Origin: Aquitalea magnusonii
Lineage (GTDB): Bacteria; Pseudomonadota; Gammaproteobacteria; Burkholderiales; Chromobacteriaceae
Direction of reading: 5' to 3'
Assembly: GCF_002217795.2 (NCBI RefSeq)
Contig: NZ_AP018823.1
Span: 3,968,001-4,032,000, forward strand
DNA: 64,000 nucleotides
Part shown: positions 1 through 9,107 of the stretch, piece by piece
Layout of the letters: each line of letters opens with the position of its first letter
Numbering within the stretch: the stretch's first letter is position 1
Notes under the pieces: model-generated
The model's database searches: none
Seen by the model: the letters and a program-made list of their open reading frames with translations, nothing else
Told to the model about the DNA's origin: nothing
Translations under genes and position numbers: made by a program

Positions 1-2557
1 TGTTGACGGTTTCTGTCGTGGCACTGCCTTGCTCAGCCTTGTTGATGAAGCCATCGTCGTTGGTGTCGGTGGCAATCGTCACCGTCGGTGCACTTGGTGC
101 CACCGTATCCAACTGAGCGCTGTCGCTGCCCTGAGCCGAGGTGTTGCCGGCCACGTCGGTGATGGTCGCGGCCACCGTCAGTGTGCCGCCTTCAGCCGGG
201 GCGGCCGGGGTCAATACCACTTTGCCGGCAGTAATGTCATCGCTGCTCAGCACGTGGGCGGCTTGCGCTACGCCGTTGATGCTGACGTTGAGGGTGTCAC
301 CCGCCTTGGCATCGCTCGGCAGGCCGATGTTGACGGTTTCTGTCGTGGCACTGCCTTGCTCGGCCTTGTTGATGAAGCCATCGTCGTTGGTGTCGCTGGC
401 AATCGTCACTGTCGGCGCACTTGGTGCCACCGTATCCAACTGAGCGCTGTCGCTGCCCTGAGCCGAGGTATTGCCAGCCACGTCGGTGATGGTCGCAGCC
501 ACCGTCAGTGTGCCGCCTTCAGCCGGGGCTGCCGGGGTCAATACCACTTTGCCGGCACTGATGTCATCGCTGCTCAGCACGTGGGCGGCTTGTGCCACGC
601 CGTTGATGCTGACGTTGAGGGTGTCACCCGCCTTGGCATCGCTCGGCAGGCCGATGTTGACGGTTTCCGTCGTGGCACTGCCTTGCTCAGCCTTGTTGAT
701 GAAGCCATCGTCATTGGTGTCGGTGGCAATGACGACGGTCGGCGCGGACGGGGCGGTGGTGTCCAGCGTGGCGCTGTCGCTGCCCTGAGCCGAGGTATTG
801 CCAGCCACGTCGGTGATGGTCGCAGCCACCGTCAGTGTGCCGCCTTCGGCCGGGGCGGCCGGGGTCAATACCACTTTGCCGGCACTGATGTCATCGCTGC
901 TCAGCACGTGGGCGGCTTGCGCCACGCCGTTGATGCTGACGTTGAGGGTGTCGCCCGCCTTGGCATCGCTCGGCAGGCCGATGTTGACGGTTTCCGTCGT
1001 CGCACTGCCTTGCTCGGCCTTGTTGATGAAGCCATCGTCATTGGTGTCGGTGGCAATCGTCACTGTCGGTGCCGACGGGGCGGTGGTGTCCAGCGTGGCG
1101 CTGTCGCTGCCCTGAGCCGAGGTGTTACCAGCCACGTCGGTGATGGTCGCAGCCACCGTCAGTGTCCCGCCTTCAGCCGGGGCTGCCGGGGTCAATACCA
1201 CTTTGCCGGCACTGATGTCATCGCTGCTCAGCACGTGGGCAGCTTGTGCCACGCCGTTGATGCTGACGTTGAGGGTGTCACCCGCCTTGGCATCGCTCGG
1301 CAGGCCGATGTTGACGGTTTCTGTCGTGGCACTGCCTTGCTCAGCCTTGTTGATGAAGCCATCGTCGTTGGTGTCGGTGGCAATCGTCACCGTCGGTGCA
1401 CTTGGTGCCACCGTATCCAACTGAGCGCTGTCGCTGCCCTGAGCCGAGGTGTTGCCGGCCACGTCGGTGATGGTCGCGGCCACCGTCAGTGTGCCGCCTT
1501 CAGCCGGGGCGGCCGGGGTCAATACCACTTTGCCGGCAGTAATGTCATCGCTGCTCAGCACGTGGGCGGCTTGCGCTACGCCGTTGATGCTGACGTTGAG
1601 GGTGTCACCCGCCTTGGCATCGCTCGGCAGGCCGATGTTGACGGTTTCTGTCGTGGCACTGCCTTGCTCGGCCTTGTTGATGAAGCCATCGTCGTTGGTG
1701 TCGCTGGCAATCGTCACTGTCGGCGCACTTGGTGCCACCGTATCCAACTGAGCGCTGTCGCTGCCCTGAGCCGAGGTATTGCCAGCCACGTCGGTGATGG
1801 TCGCAGCCACCGTCAGTGTGCCGCCTTCAGCCGGGGCTGCCGGGGTCAATACCACTTTGCCGGCACTGATGTCATCGCTGCTCAGCACGTGGGCGGCTTG
1901 TGCCACGCCGTTGATGCTGACGTTGAGGGTGTCACCCGCCTTGGCATCGCTCGGCAGGCCGATGTTGACGGTTTCCGTCGTGGCACTGCCTTGCTCAGCC
2001 TTGTTGATGAAGCCATCGTCATTGGTGTCGGTGGCAATGACGACGGTCGGCGCGGACGGGGCGGTGGTGTCCAGCGTGGCGCTGTCGCTGCCCTGAGCCG
2101 AGGTATTGCCAGCCACGTCGGTGATGGTCGCAGCCACCGTCAGTGTGCCGCCTTCGGCCGGGGCGGCCGGGGTCAATACCACTTTGCCGGCACTGATGTC
2201 ATCGCTGCTCAGCACGTGGGCGGCTTGCGCCACGCCGTTGATGCTGACGTTGAGGGTGTCGCCCGCCTTGGCATCGCTCGGCAGGCCGATGTTGACGGTT
2301 TCCGTCGTCGCACTGCCTTGCTCGGCCTTGTTGATGAAGCCATCGTCATTGGTGTCGGTGGCAATCGTCACTGTCGGTGCCGACGGGGCGGTGGTGTCCA
2401 GCGTGGCGCTGTCGCTGCCCTGAGCCGAGGTGTTACCAGCCACGTCGGTGATGGTCGCAGCCACCGTCAGTGTCCCGCCTTCAGCCGGGGCTGCCGGGGT
2501 CAATACCACTTTGCCGGCACTGATGTCATCGCTGCTCAGCACGTGGGCAGCTTGTGC
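1..2557 (-). repeat. 1308-bp higher-order duplication (4 units) in the adhesin gene
   Basis: Bases 1-1249 reappear at 1309-2557 with an offset of exactly 1308 bp, four 327-bp units. By eye the two copies look identical until base 1250/2558, where C and T differ, and then they drift apart. The left copy may extend beyond the window edge. Neighbouring units within a copy are clearly less alike than the two copies are, so duplication of a four-unit block is recent. Confidence 0.88.
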
Positions 2558-2730
2558 TACGCCGTTGATGCTGACGTTGAGGGTGTCGCCCGCCTTGGCA
2601 TCGCTCGGCAGACCGATGTTGACGGTTTCCGTCGTCGCACTGCCTTGCTCAGCCTTGTTGATGAAGCCATCGTCGTTGGTGTCGGTGGCAATCGTCACTG
2701 TCGGTGCCGACGGGGCGGTGGTGTCCAGAT
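1..2730 (-). repeat. 327-bp tandem coding repeats within the adhesin gene
   Basis: About eight consecutive 327-bp units, each 109 codons, encode near-identical Ig-like domains. A ninth, more diverged unit lies near 3020-3390, beyond a different domain at about 2730-3020. Units differ mainly in short variable patches around the calcium motif and at the inter-domain linker. Confidence 0.92.
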
Positions 2731-4507
2731 TTTCACCCGGCTGCCCGCTGCCACTGTCGGTATTGGCGGTGGCGATATTGCCGGCTTTGTCGCTAACAGT
2801 CGCGCTGACACTGATGCTACCGTCGCTCAGCCCTGTCAGATTGGCCGGCTTGGCGGTCCAGTTTCCATTGTCATCAACCGTAGCGGTGGTGGTGGCAGTA
2901 TGGCCCTGGCTGTCAGTGAAGGTGATGGTAACAGTCTGGCCGGTTTCCACGCCGCCGGTACTACCGCTAATCACCACGGCACTGCTTTCCGCCTTGTTAT
3001 AAGTATGGTCGCCGCCACTGCCGTCATTGCTGATGCTGATGCTGGCGCTCAGGTCGAGCTGGGCACTGCTGCTGCCGGTGCTCGAAGTATTACCTGCCGT
3101 ATCGGTAATGGAGGCCGTTACCGTCAACGTAGCGCCATCGGTCGGCGCAGTCGGGGTGAGCACGACTTTGCCGGCACTGATGTCATCGCTGCTCAGCACG
3201 TGGGCGGCTTGCGCCACGCCGTTGATGGTGACATTCAGCGTGTCGCCCGCCTTGGCATCGCTCGGCAGGCCGATGTTGACCGTGTCGGTGCTGGCACTGC
3301 CTTGCTCGGTCTTGTTGATGAAGCCGTCATTGTTGGCGTCGGTGGCAATCGTCACCGTCGGGGCGCTCGGGGCCACGGTATCCAGCGTGCCGCTGTCCTT
3401 ACCCTGAGCGGAGGTATTGCCCACCGCATCGGTCTGGGTGGCGGTGATGGTAACGGTCGCGTCCTGTGCCGGCGGCGTCATGCTGAGGGTGACGGTGCCA
3501 TTGCTGTAACTGCCGCTGACCGACTCATCGGTGCCGGTCACGCTGCCATCGCTGTGTACCACCAGGGTGGTGATATGGCCACCATCGTTAACCACGATGG
3601 TGGCGCTGCCATTTTTGGCCAGATCGGTAGCATCCAGCTTGACCGTGGCCTCCACCTTGCCATTGACCAGATCCGAAGCACCAATCACACCATTAGGATC
3701 GCTATGTTCGGCGATGGTGACGGTAGGCGTAGCCGGCGGCGTGGTGTCGATAATGGCGTTGGCGGAGGCGGTGGCGGTGACACCTGCGGTATTGGTGCTG
3801 GTGGCAATCAGCGTGTCGGTGCCATCCGGCAACGGAGATGTGGGGGTGATGAACCAGTTGCCATCGCTGCCCACTACTGCACTGCCAATGACAGTACCGG
3901 AGGTATTGGTGACGATCACGGTCAGACCAGGAATGCCGGTGCCATGAATGGTGGGCGTGGCGTCATTGGTGGCACTGATGCTGTCGATGGTCAGGCTGAT
4001 GGGCGCAGCCACATTCGAGGTGGTGTCCGCCTGCACCGACTGGGAGGTGACCACGGTGCCGGTCGCGGTGTCGGTCTGGAGGCCGTTCAGGGACTCACTC
4101 ACCCGCATCAGCCGCACAAAGCTATGGCTGCCTTCGTCACCGGCACCCGCACCGTTAAGGCCGGCGGCGGCAGAGTCGAGCTGGGCCAGCGGATCCTGGC
4201 CATTTTCCAGAGCAGCGAGCACCTGCTGTGCTTCCGGTGCCAGTTTGGCCACAGCGGCTTCGGTCTTGTCGGTTACCTGCGGCTGCAGGGTTTCGTCCGT
4301 CAAGGCCAGTTCGCGCGGGCCATCCACATTGAGTACTTCGCCCCCGTCGCGGGCCACCGACAAGGTGGCACCATCCAGCAGTACGACATGCTCACCCGGA
4401 TGGATGATGTCGCCAGCCTTGAGAATGCGTTCATGCCCTTGGGCATCGATGGCTTTTACCACACCGTTGACGGCAACAACCTGACCTTGGATAGCGGGGC
4501 TACTCAT
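1..4507 (-). CDS. Giant LapA/BapA-like repeat adhesin, 3' end off the left edge
   Basis: This is the first ~1502 codons of a type I-secreted, cell-surface biofilm adhesin; no stop codon is reached, so the C-terminal secretion signal is not seen. The ATG at 4507 has AGGAG six bases upstream. Residues 1-140 resemble the LapA retention module: SAAAG at 112-116 followed by SFVRLMRVSE at 129-138 matches the site where the periplasmic protease LapG cleaves such adhesins. Several Ig-like domains follow, then a 100-residue domain, then highly alike 109-residue Ig-like units. Each unit carries an EF-hand-like calcium motif (TDTNDDGFINKAE), consistent with calcium-rigidified repeats. The exporter and adaptor genes lie just upstream. 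Control by c-di-GMP through LapD/LapG is an inference, since neither gene is in the window. Adhesin class is confident; ligand is unknown. Confidence 0.88.
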   Translation of the reverse strand, partial: MSSPAIQGQVVAVNGVVKAIDAQGHERILKAGDIIHPGEHVVLLDGATLSVARDGGEVLNVDGPRELALTDETLQPQVTDKTEAAVAKLAPEAQQVLAALENGQDPLAQLDSAAAGLNGAGAGDEGSHSFVRLMRVSESLNGLQTDTATGTVVTSQSVQADTTSNVAAPISLTIDSISATNDATPTIHGTGIPGLTVIVTNTSGTVIGSAVVGSDGNWFITPTSPLPDGTDTLIATSTNTAGVTATASANAIIDTTPPATPTVTIAEHSDPNGVIGASDLVNGKVEATVKLDATDLAKNGSATIVVNDGGHITTLVVHSDGSVTGTDESVSGSYSNGTVTLSMTPPAQDATVTITATQTDAVGNTSAQGKDSGTLDTVAPSAPTVTIATDANNDGFINKTEQGSASTDTVNIGLPSDAKAGDTLNVTINGVAQAAHVLSSDDISAGKVVLTPTAPTDGATLTVTASITDTAGNTSSTGSSSAQLDLSASISISNDGSGGDHTYNKAESSAVVISGSTGGVETGQTVTITFTDSQGHTATTTATVDDNGNWTAKPANLTGLSDGSISVSATVSDKAGNIATANTDSGSGQPGENLDTTAPSAPTVTIATDTNDDGFINKAEQGSATTETVNIGLPSDAKAGDTLNVSINGVAQAAHVLSSDDISAGKVVLTPAAPAEGGTLTVAATITDVAGNTSAQGSDSATLDTTAPSAPTVTIATDTNDDGFINKAEQGSATTETVNIGLPSDAKAGDTLNVSINGVAQAAHVLSSDDISAGKVVLTPAAPAEGGTLTVAATITDVAGNTSAQGSDSATLDTTAPSAPTVVIATDTNDDGFINKAEQGSATTETVNIGLPSDAKAGDTLNVSINGVAQAAHVLSSDDISAGKVVLTPAAPAEGGTLTVAATITDVAGNTSAQGSDSAQLDTVAPSAPTVTIASDTNDDGFINKAEQGSATTETVNIGLPSDAKAGDTLNVSINGVAQAAHVLSSDDITAGKVVLTPAAPAEGGTLTVAATITDVAGNTSAQGSDSAQLDTVAPSAPTVTIATDTNDDGFINKAEQGSATTETVNIGLPSDAKAGDTLNVSINGVAQAAHVLSSDDISAGKVVLTPAAPAEGGTLTVAATITDVAGNTSAQGSDSATLDTTAPSAPTVTIATDTNDDGFINKAEQGSATTETVNIGLPSDAKAGDTLNVSINGVAQAAHVLSSDDISAGKVVLTPAAPAEGGTLTVAATITDVAGNTSAQGSDSATLDTTAPSAPTVVIATDTNDDGFINKAEQGSATTETVNIGLPSDAKAGDTLNVSINGVAQAAHVLSSDDISAGKVVLTPAAPAEGGTLTVAATITDVAGNTSAQGSDSAQLDTVAPSAPTVTIASDTNDDGFINKAEQGSATTETVNIGLPSDAKAGDTLNVSINGVAQAAHVLSSDDITAGKVVLTPAAPAEGGTLTVAATITDVAGNTSAQGSDSAQLDTVAPSAPTVTIATDTNDDGFINKAEQGSATTETVN

Positions 4508-4624
4508 GACTGACTCCTGAAGACGCAATATGCACTTCGATCAGGTTAAGTCGCGATGTAAGGAAAATATATTGTACTTAAGGGCAAAAACTATTTAATT
4601 TTCAGAAACTTCTCATATCAATTT

Positions 4625-4664
4625 AAAAACAAAGCCGCATTGCAAACCAGCAAGGCGGCTTTGT
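4625..4664 (-). terminator. Intrinsic terminator after the LuxR-type gene
   Basis: Inverted repeat ACAAAGCCGC (4629-4638) and GCGGCTTTGT (4655-4664), followed on the minus strand by a T-rich run. It ends the exporter operon, so the adhesin gene downstream is probably transcribed from its own promoter in 4508-4628. Confidence 0.85.
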
Positions 4665-4682
4665 CAGTGGCGGCAGAAAAAC

Positions 4683-5291
4683 CTAGCGCCCGGTCAGCTT
4701 CAACAGCAACTGCAGGCGGTCTTCCACCCCGAACTTCTGGAATACCGAAGTCAGATGGGCCTTGACGGTACGTTCGGAAATGTCCAGCAAGCGGGCAATC
4801 TCCTTGTTGGCCCGCCCTTCACGCAATGCTGCCACCACATGCTGCTCACGCTCGGAAAGTCTGGCACGCCAGTCTGGCGCATCTGCCACTGGCTGCTGCC
4901 GGCCAAATCGTGCGCATAGCTGTTGCATGATGCTGCGTCCCACCCAGGTGCCTCCGGACTTGACGGTATCAAACACCTGTTGCAGCAAGTCCGGCGTACT
5001 CATGGCATGGGCATAGGCGGCGGCACCGCACTGTAGCCAGTGCATGCCTTCTTCGTCCTGCGGCAGCGAACTGAGGGCGAGCACCCGGCAATGCCGGCAG
5101 GCCTGCAGAATGTCCTGCTCGCTGGCCACAACATCGGCCAGATCCAGCAAAACCAGGCTATCCGCCGGCACCGCGCTACGATTGAGTGCCGCCAGATCAG
5201 GCAGGCGCACGGCATCGTGCAGCTGCAGGCTATCCGCCCAGCCATCAGCCAGCGCACTGCTGGCGGTAATCAATATCACCATGTCGCTCAT
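4683..5291 (-). CDS. LuxR-family transcriptional regulator with a degenerate receiver domain
   Basis: A 202-residue DNA-binding regulator. The C-terminal LuxR/NarL helix-turn-helix spans about 145-199 (LSEREQ, NKEIARLLDISERTVKAH). The N-terminal ~120 residues look like a response-regulator receiver: D50 in LVLLD sits at the phospho-acceptor position. However, the usual acidic pair near residue 10 is missing and the conserved lysine after GAAAY is absent, so classical phosphorylation is doubtful. The start overlaps the stop of the HlyD-type gene by ATGA, so it belongs to the secretion operon. It probably controls the adhesin or its exporter; this is inferred from position. No partner histidine kinase is adjacent. 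Confidence 0.85.
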   Translation of the reverse strand: MSDMVILITASSALADGWADSLQLHDAVRLPDLAALNRSAVPADSLVLLDLADVVASEQDILQACRHCRVLALSSLPQDEEGMHWLQCGAAAYAHAMSTPDLLQQVFDTVKSGGTWVGRSIMQQLCARFGRQQPVADAPDWRARLSEREQHVVAALREGRANKEIARLLDISERTVKAHLTSVFQKFGVEDRLQLLLKLTGR

Positions 5292-6697
5292 CGTTCGGTA
5301 AAGGCCTCTGCCTTGGCGCGCAGCACCGGTTTCAACAGATAGGAAAGAATGCTTTTCTTGCCAGTCATGATGTCCACCTGGGCCACCATGCCTGGAATGA
5401 TGGGCAGATGCTTCTCGCCCAGTGCGCCTGCACGGGTACGTACTTTGACGATATAAAAGGCATTGCCCTTGTCATCGGTAACGGTGTCGGCCCCGATTTC
5501 CTGCAGGCTGCCTTCCATGCCGCCGTAGACGGTGTAGTCGTAGGCGGTAAAACGCACCATGGCGCGCTGTCCGGGACGCAGGAAGGCGATATCACGCGGG
5601 GAGACCCGGGTTTCTATCATCAGTGAATCTTCCAGCGGCACGATTTCCAGAATGTCCTTGCCCGGCTGTACCACGCCGCCAATGGTGTTGACGAACAGTC
5701 GCTTGACTTCGCCCTTTACCGGCGAACGCACCTCGGACAGCTTCACCTTGTCGGCCAGGCCGGAACTGCCGGCAGACAGGCTGTTGATCTTGCCCATGGT
5801 GTCGGACAAATCGGCGCTGGCCTGATTACGGAAATTCAGCTCGACTTCCTGGATCTTGTGGTTGGCTTCGCTGATGGCGGCCTGCAGCTTGGGAATCTGC
5901 GCCCCGGCCATGTCGCGGTCGCCCTGATAGCGCGACACATCGCGCTGCAGGCGCAGCAGGTCGACATCCGACACCGCACCCGACTCCTTCAATGGCTTGG
6001 TGACCGCCAGTTCACGCTGGGTAAGCTGCAAACCCTGCTGTGCCTGGGCATAGCGGGCACGTACCTCGTTGAGTTCCTGGCTGCGTTGCGCCTGCTCTTG
6101 GCGTGCCATCGAGACATTGGCGTCCAGCTCTTGCCGCTTGGCCTGGTACAGCTCGGTTTCCTGCTTGGCAATGTCCGGTGCCTGCTGGATGACCTCCTTG
6201 GGCAATGCAAACGGCACATTGTTGGCAATGGCGCGCAGCCGCGCCGCCTTGGCCAGCAAGGACAGGTACTGGGCCTGGTTTTCGTTCAGCGAGGAGACAA
6301 AGCGGGTGTTGTCGATATTCAGCAGCAACTGGCCTTTCTGCACAATCTGGCCTTCCTTGACCAGAATCTTCGAAACCACGCCGCCATCCAGGCTCTGGAT
6401 ATGCTGGTTTTGCGATACCGGCACCACCTTGCCTTCACCGCGCGCCACTTCATCAATCTGCGCCAGTGCGGCCCATAACAAGGCCACCACCAGCAAGGCC
6501 AGCATGCTCCACACAAATATGCGCGGCCGGCCCGGACTTTGCTCCAGGATGGCCCAGTCACCGTCGGTGGCAAAATCCTGGCGGTCCTGCAAATCGCGTG
6601 CCGCCGCCCAGTCCATCAGCTTGTCCCAGTAAGGCGAGGTACGGCCCTGGCCACCGCGGATCCAGCCTTGCAGGCGTTGCTTCCATGTCTTTTTCAT
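5288..6697 (-). CDS. HlyD-family type I secretion adaptor (LapC-like)
   Basis: A 469-residue periplasmic adaptor (membrane fusion protein) linking the inner-membrane ABC exporter to a TolC-like outer-membrane channel. The cytosolic N-terminus (1-58) is followed by one membrane segment at about 59-81. Next come a biotinyl-lipoyl-like half motif (GEGKVVPVSQNQHIQSLDGG), a long helical hairpin, and a C-terminal beta-barrel region ending in IIPGMVAQVDI, which is typical of HlyD/LapC proteins. It overlaps the ABC gene as TGATG and the LuxR gene as ATGA, indicating one operon. No outer-membrane LapE/TolC gene is in the window. Confidence 0.93.
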   Translation of the reverse strand: MKKTWKQRLQGWIRGGQGRTSPYWDKLMDWAAARDLQDRQDFATDGDWAILEQSPGRPRIFVWSMLALLVVALLWAALAQIDEVARGEGKVVPVSQNQHIQSLDGGVVSKILVKEGQIVQKGQLLLNIDNTRFVSSLNENQAQYLSLLAKAARLRAIANNVPFALPKEVIQQAPDIAKQETELYQAKRQELDANVSMARQEQAQRSQELNEVRARYAQAQQGLQLTQRELAVTKPLKESGAVSDVDLLRLQRDVSRYQGDRDMAGAQIPKLQAAISEANHKIQEVELNFRNQASADLSDTMGKINSLSAGSSGLADKVKLSEVRSPVKGEVKRLFVNTIGGVVQPGKDILEIVPLEDSLMIETRVSPRDIAFLRPGQRAMVRFTAYDYTVYGGMEGSLQEIGADTVTDDKGNAFYIVKVRTRAGALGEKHLPIIPGMVAQVDIMTGKKSILSYLLKPVLRAKAEAFTER

Positions 6698-8865
6698 CAG
6701 CCTGCCCTCCCCACCTGCCCCTGCTGCAGGGCCTGAATCACCGCGGCCTTGGGGCCATCAGCCACAATGGTGCCGTTGTCGATCACGATCAGCCGCTCGG
6801 CCAGCTCCAGCAAGGCATTGTGATGCGTCACCATGATCATGGTTTTGCCTGCCATTACCTTCAGCAAGGTCTGCTTGATCTGACTTTCGGTGGTGTTGTC
6901 CATATTGCTGGTGGGTTCGTCCATCAGCAGGATGGGCGGCGCATTCAGCAGCGCACGGGCAATGGTCACCGCCTTACGCTGACCGCCCGACAGCGAATCG
7001 CCGCGCTCACCGATCACCATGTCAAAACCCTGCGGATGTCCATTGACGAAGTCGGTCAGCCCGGCCAGTTCGGCCGCCGCCGCCACGCTGGCGTCATGCG
7101 CATGCGGCGCACCCATGGCGATGTTCTGGCGCAGCGTACCGTAGAACAGCACCGCATCCTGCGGCACGTAGCCGATATGACGGCGCAGTTCGGCCGGGTC
7201 GATCTGATTGATATCGATGCCATCCACCCGCACCGAGCCTTCCGTTGGCCGGAACAGACCCAGGATCAGCTTTTGCAGCGTGGACTTGCCGGAACCCACC
7301 CGCCCGATAATGGCGACGCGCTCGCCAGCCTTGATCTTGAACGAGACATTACGCAGCGCCTGTTGCGGATTATCCGGATAGCTGAACGACACATTGCGGA
7401 ACTCGATCTCGCCCTGAAAACTGGTGCGGTGGAAGAAGTTGGCATCCTGCGGCCGCTCCACCGGCATGTTCATGAAGCCGTCCAGCGAGGACAGCGAGGT
7501 CTTGGCATTGTGGTACTGCGTCAGCAAGGCCACCAATTGGCCAAGCGGTGCCATGGCGCGCCCGGACAGCATCACCGCCGCAATCACGCCACCTTGCGAG
7601 GTATTGCCATCCATGATCTGGTACACCCCCACCACCAGCATCACGATGGATACCAGTTGGGTGATGAAACCAGCAAAGGTATTGGCCGAGGTGGCCAGCA
7701 ATTTCAAGCGCGCCCCCACCTGGGCCAGAAACAGCGTGCCTTGCTCCCAACGTCCCTGCTGCTGGCCTTCAGCGGCCAGGATCTTGATGGTTTCCAGTCC
7801 GGCCAGATTTTCCACCAGTTGGGCATTGCGTTGCGCCGAAGCGCGCAAGGTGGCCTCGGTCAGCTCTTTCATCTTTTCCTGGATGAGCAGGGCAAACACG
7901 ATCATCAACAAGCCGCCCACCAGCACCGGCAGGGTCAGCAAGGGCGAGATCCACAGGATTACCAGCAGGAAGATCAGCACGAAGGGCAGATCAATCAGCC
8001 CGGTAATGGAGGCGGAGGCAATGAAGTCGCGCACGGTTTCAAAGGCGCGCAGATTGGAGGAAAAGCCCCCCACCGAGGCTGGCCGTGCTTCCATGCGGAT
8101 GCCCAGCACCCGCTCCATGATCAGGCTGGACAGCGTCACATCCACCCGCTTGCTGGCCAGATCAATCAGATAGGCGCGGGTCATCTTCAGCAGGAAGTCG
8201 AACACCAGGGCCAGCAGGCCGCCAATGGCCAGCACCCACAGTGTCTCCGTCGCCATATTCGGCACCACGCGGTCGTAAACATTCATCGACACCAGTGGAA
8301 TCACCAAGGCAAACAGATTGATCAGCAAGGCGGCAATCATGGCGTCGCGGTACAGCGGCAGCCCACCATACACCGTCTGCCAGAACCAGTGCCGCGAACG
8401 GATTTCGCCCAACTCCGGCGCACGGCGCTCAAAATTGAAACGGGGACGGACAAAAATGGCCAGCCCCAGGTATTTGTCGGCCAGTTCCTCTAGCGAGATG
8501 CTGACTTCCGATTCGGTCAGTTCGGAAAAACTCACCCGCGCCAGGCCGCTATCCGGGTCGATGGCACGCAGGATGCAAGCCTCATCGCCCTCCAGCAGCA
8601 ACACCGCAGGCAGCAGGGCATCGCGCAGCTTGTCCAGCGGTTGACGCACCACGCGCGAGGTCAGGCCGATACGCCGTGCCGAGCGCGAAAACATGGAGGG
8701 GTTCAGCCGGTTATTGGTAAGCGGAATACCCGCCACCAGCGACTCACGGGTGGCATTGATGCCATAGCCGCGTGCCAGGGCAAACAGACAATCCAACAGC
8801 GGGTCCAGATGGGTTGCCTGCGGGGGAATGGAATCATGTTGTCCGACCGGGGACGGGGAATGCAT
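6697..8865 (-). CDS. Type I secretion ABC permease/ATPase (LapB-like)
   Basis: A 722-residue inner-membrane ABC exporter that would drive secretion of the neighbouring giant adhesin. Residues 20-140 form a C39 peptidase-like domain. It lacks the QxxxDCG catalytic context, so it likely acts only in substrate docking. Transmembrane helices occupy about 165-430. The ATPase domain has Walker A GRVGSGKS (521-528), signature LSGGQ (625-629), Walker B ILLMDE (645-650) and H-loop His681. It is the first gene of the three-gene operon, with a plausible promoter at 8928-8955. Architecture and neighbours match LapB/RTX exporters rather than bacteriocin exporters. Confidence 0.94.
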   Translation of the reverse strand: MHSPSPVGQHDSIPPQATHLDPLLDCLFALARGYGINATRESLVAGIPLTNNRLNPSMFSRSARRIGLTSRVVRQPLDKLRDALLPAVLLLEGDEACILRAIDPDSGLARVSFSELTESEVSISLEELADKYLGLAIFVRPRFNFERRAPELGEIRSRHWFWQTVYGGLPLYRDAMIAALLINLFALVIPLVSMNVYDRVVPNMATETLWVLAIGGLLALVFDFLLKMTRAYLIDLASKRVDVTLSSLIMERVLGIRMEARPASVGGFSSNLRAFETVRDFIASASITGLIDLPFVLIFLLVILWISPLLTLPVLVGGLLMIVFALLIQEKMKELTEATLRASAQRNAQLVENLAGLETIKILAAEGQQQGRWEQGTLFLAQVGARLKLLATSANTFAGFITQLVSIVMLVVGVYQIMDGNTSQGGVIAAVMLSGRAMAPLGQLVALLTQYHNAKTSLSSLDGFMNMPVERPQDANFFHRTSFQGEIEFRNVSFSYPDNPQQALRNVSFKIKAGERVAIIGRVGSGKSTLQKLILGLFRPTEGSVRVDGIDINQIDPAELRRHIGYVPQDAVLFYGTLRQNIAMGAPHAHDASVAAAAELAGLTDFVNGHPQGFDMVIGERGDSLSGGQRKAVTIARALLNAPPILLMDEPTSNMDNTTESQIKQTLLKVMAGKTMIMVTHHNALLELAERLIVIDNGTIVADGPKAAVIQALQQGQVGRAG

Positions 8866-8927
8866 GCGCTGCCCTCTTGATACTTTTGTGATGAGCAGTC
8901 AGTCCTTGCTCTGCTCTTAGTGACGCC

Positions 8928-8971
8928 ATTCTAGTGTAAGAGTCAGAAGCAGCAAACTGTTAAGAACAGTT
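8928..8971 (-). promoter_or_regulatory. Candidate promoter and operator of the secretion operon
   Basis: On the minus strand, TTGCTG (8955-8950) and TAGAAT (8933-8928) are 16 bp apart, a plausible sigma70 pair. The inverted repeat AACTGTT-aag-AACAGTT (8955-8971) abuts the -35 and could be a regulator site. Transcription would start near 8921, about 55 bases before the ABC gene. Confidence 0.45.
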
Positions 8972-9050
8972 AAAATAAATAATTTAAAATAGGGGGCATT
9001 TAGCGGTTCATTTTTACTAGGAAATTTCAATTCAAGCACTAAGAAAAGTA

Positions 9051-9073
9051 AAAACCTGCCACCGGCAGGTTTT
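9051..9073 (-). terminator. Intrinsic terminator after the DUF2069 gene
   Basis: AAAACCTGCC (9051-9060), a 3-base loop and GGCAGGTTTT (9064-9073) form a 10-bp stem ending in T residues on both strands. It closes the tat-DUF2069 unit and insulates the adhesin operon. Confidence 0.85.
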
Positions 9074-9107
9074 TAGGTATTTCGGGTAGATCCGCCAAAA
9101 GACAACG

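Noticed and set aside
1..2730. A CRISPR-like array, because of the regular repeats
   Set aside because: Units are 327 bp and contiguous, without spacers, and keep one reading frame: coding repeats.
29..4513. A 1494-codon plus-strand open frame with tandem repeats
   Set aside because: It is the antisense of the adhesin gene. The minus strand has the start with a ribosome site, the LapA-like N-terminus and sensible Ig-like repeats.
6466..8493. A 675-codon plus-strand open frame
   Set aside because: Antisense to the adaptor and ABC exporter genes, whose motifs are complete on the minus strand.
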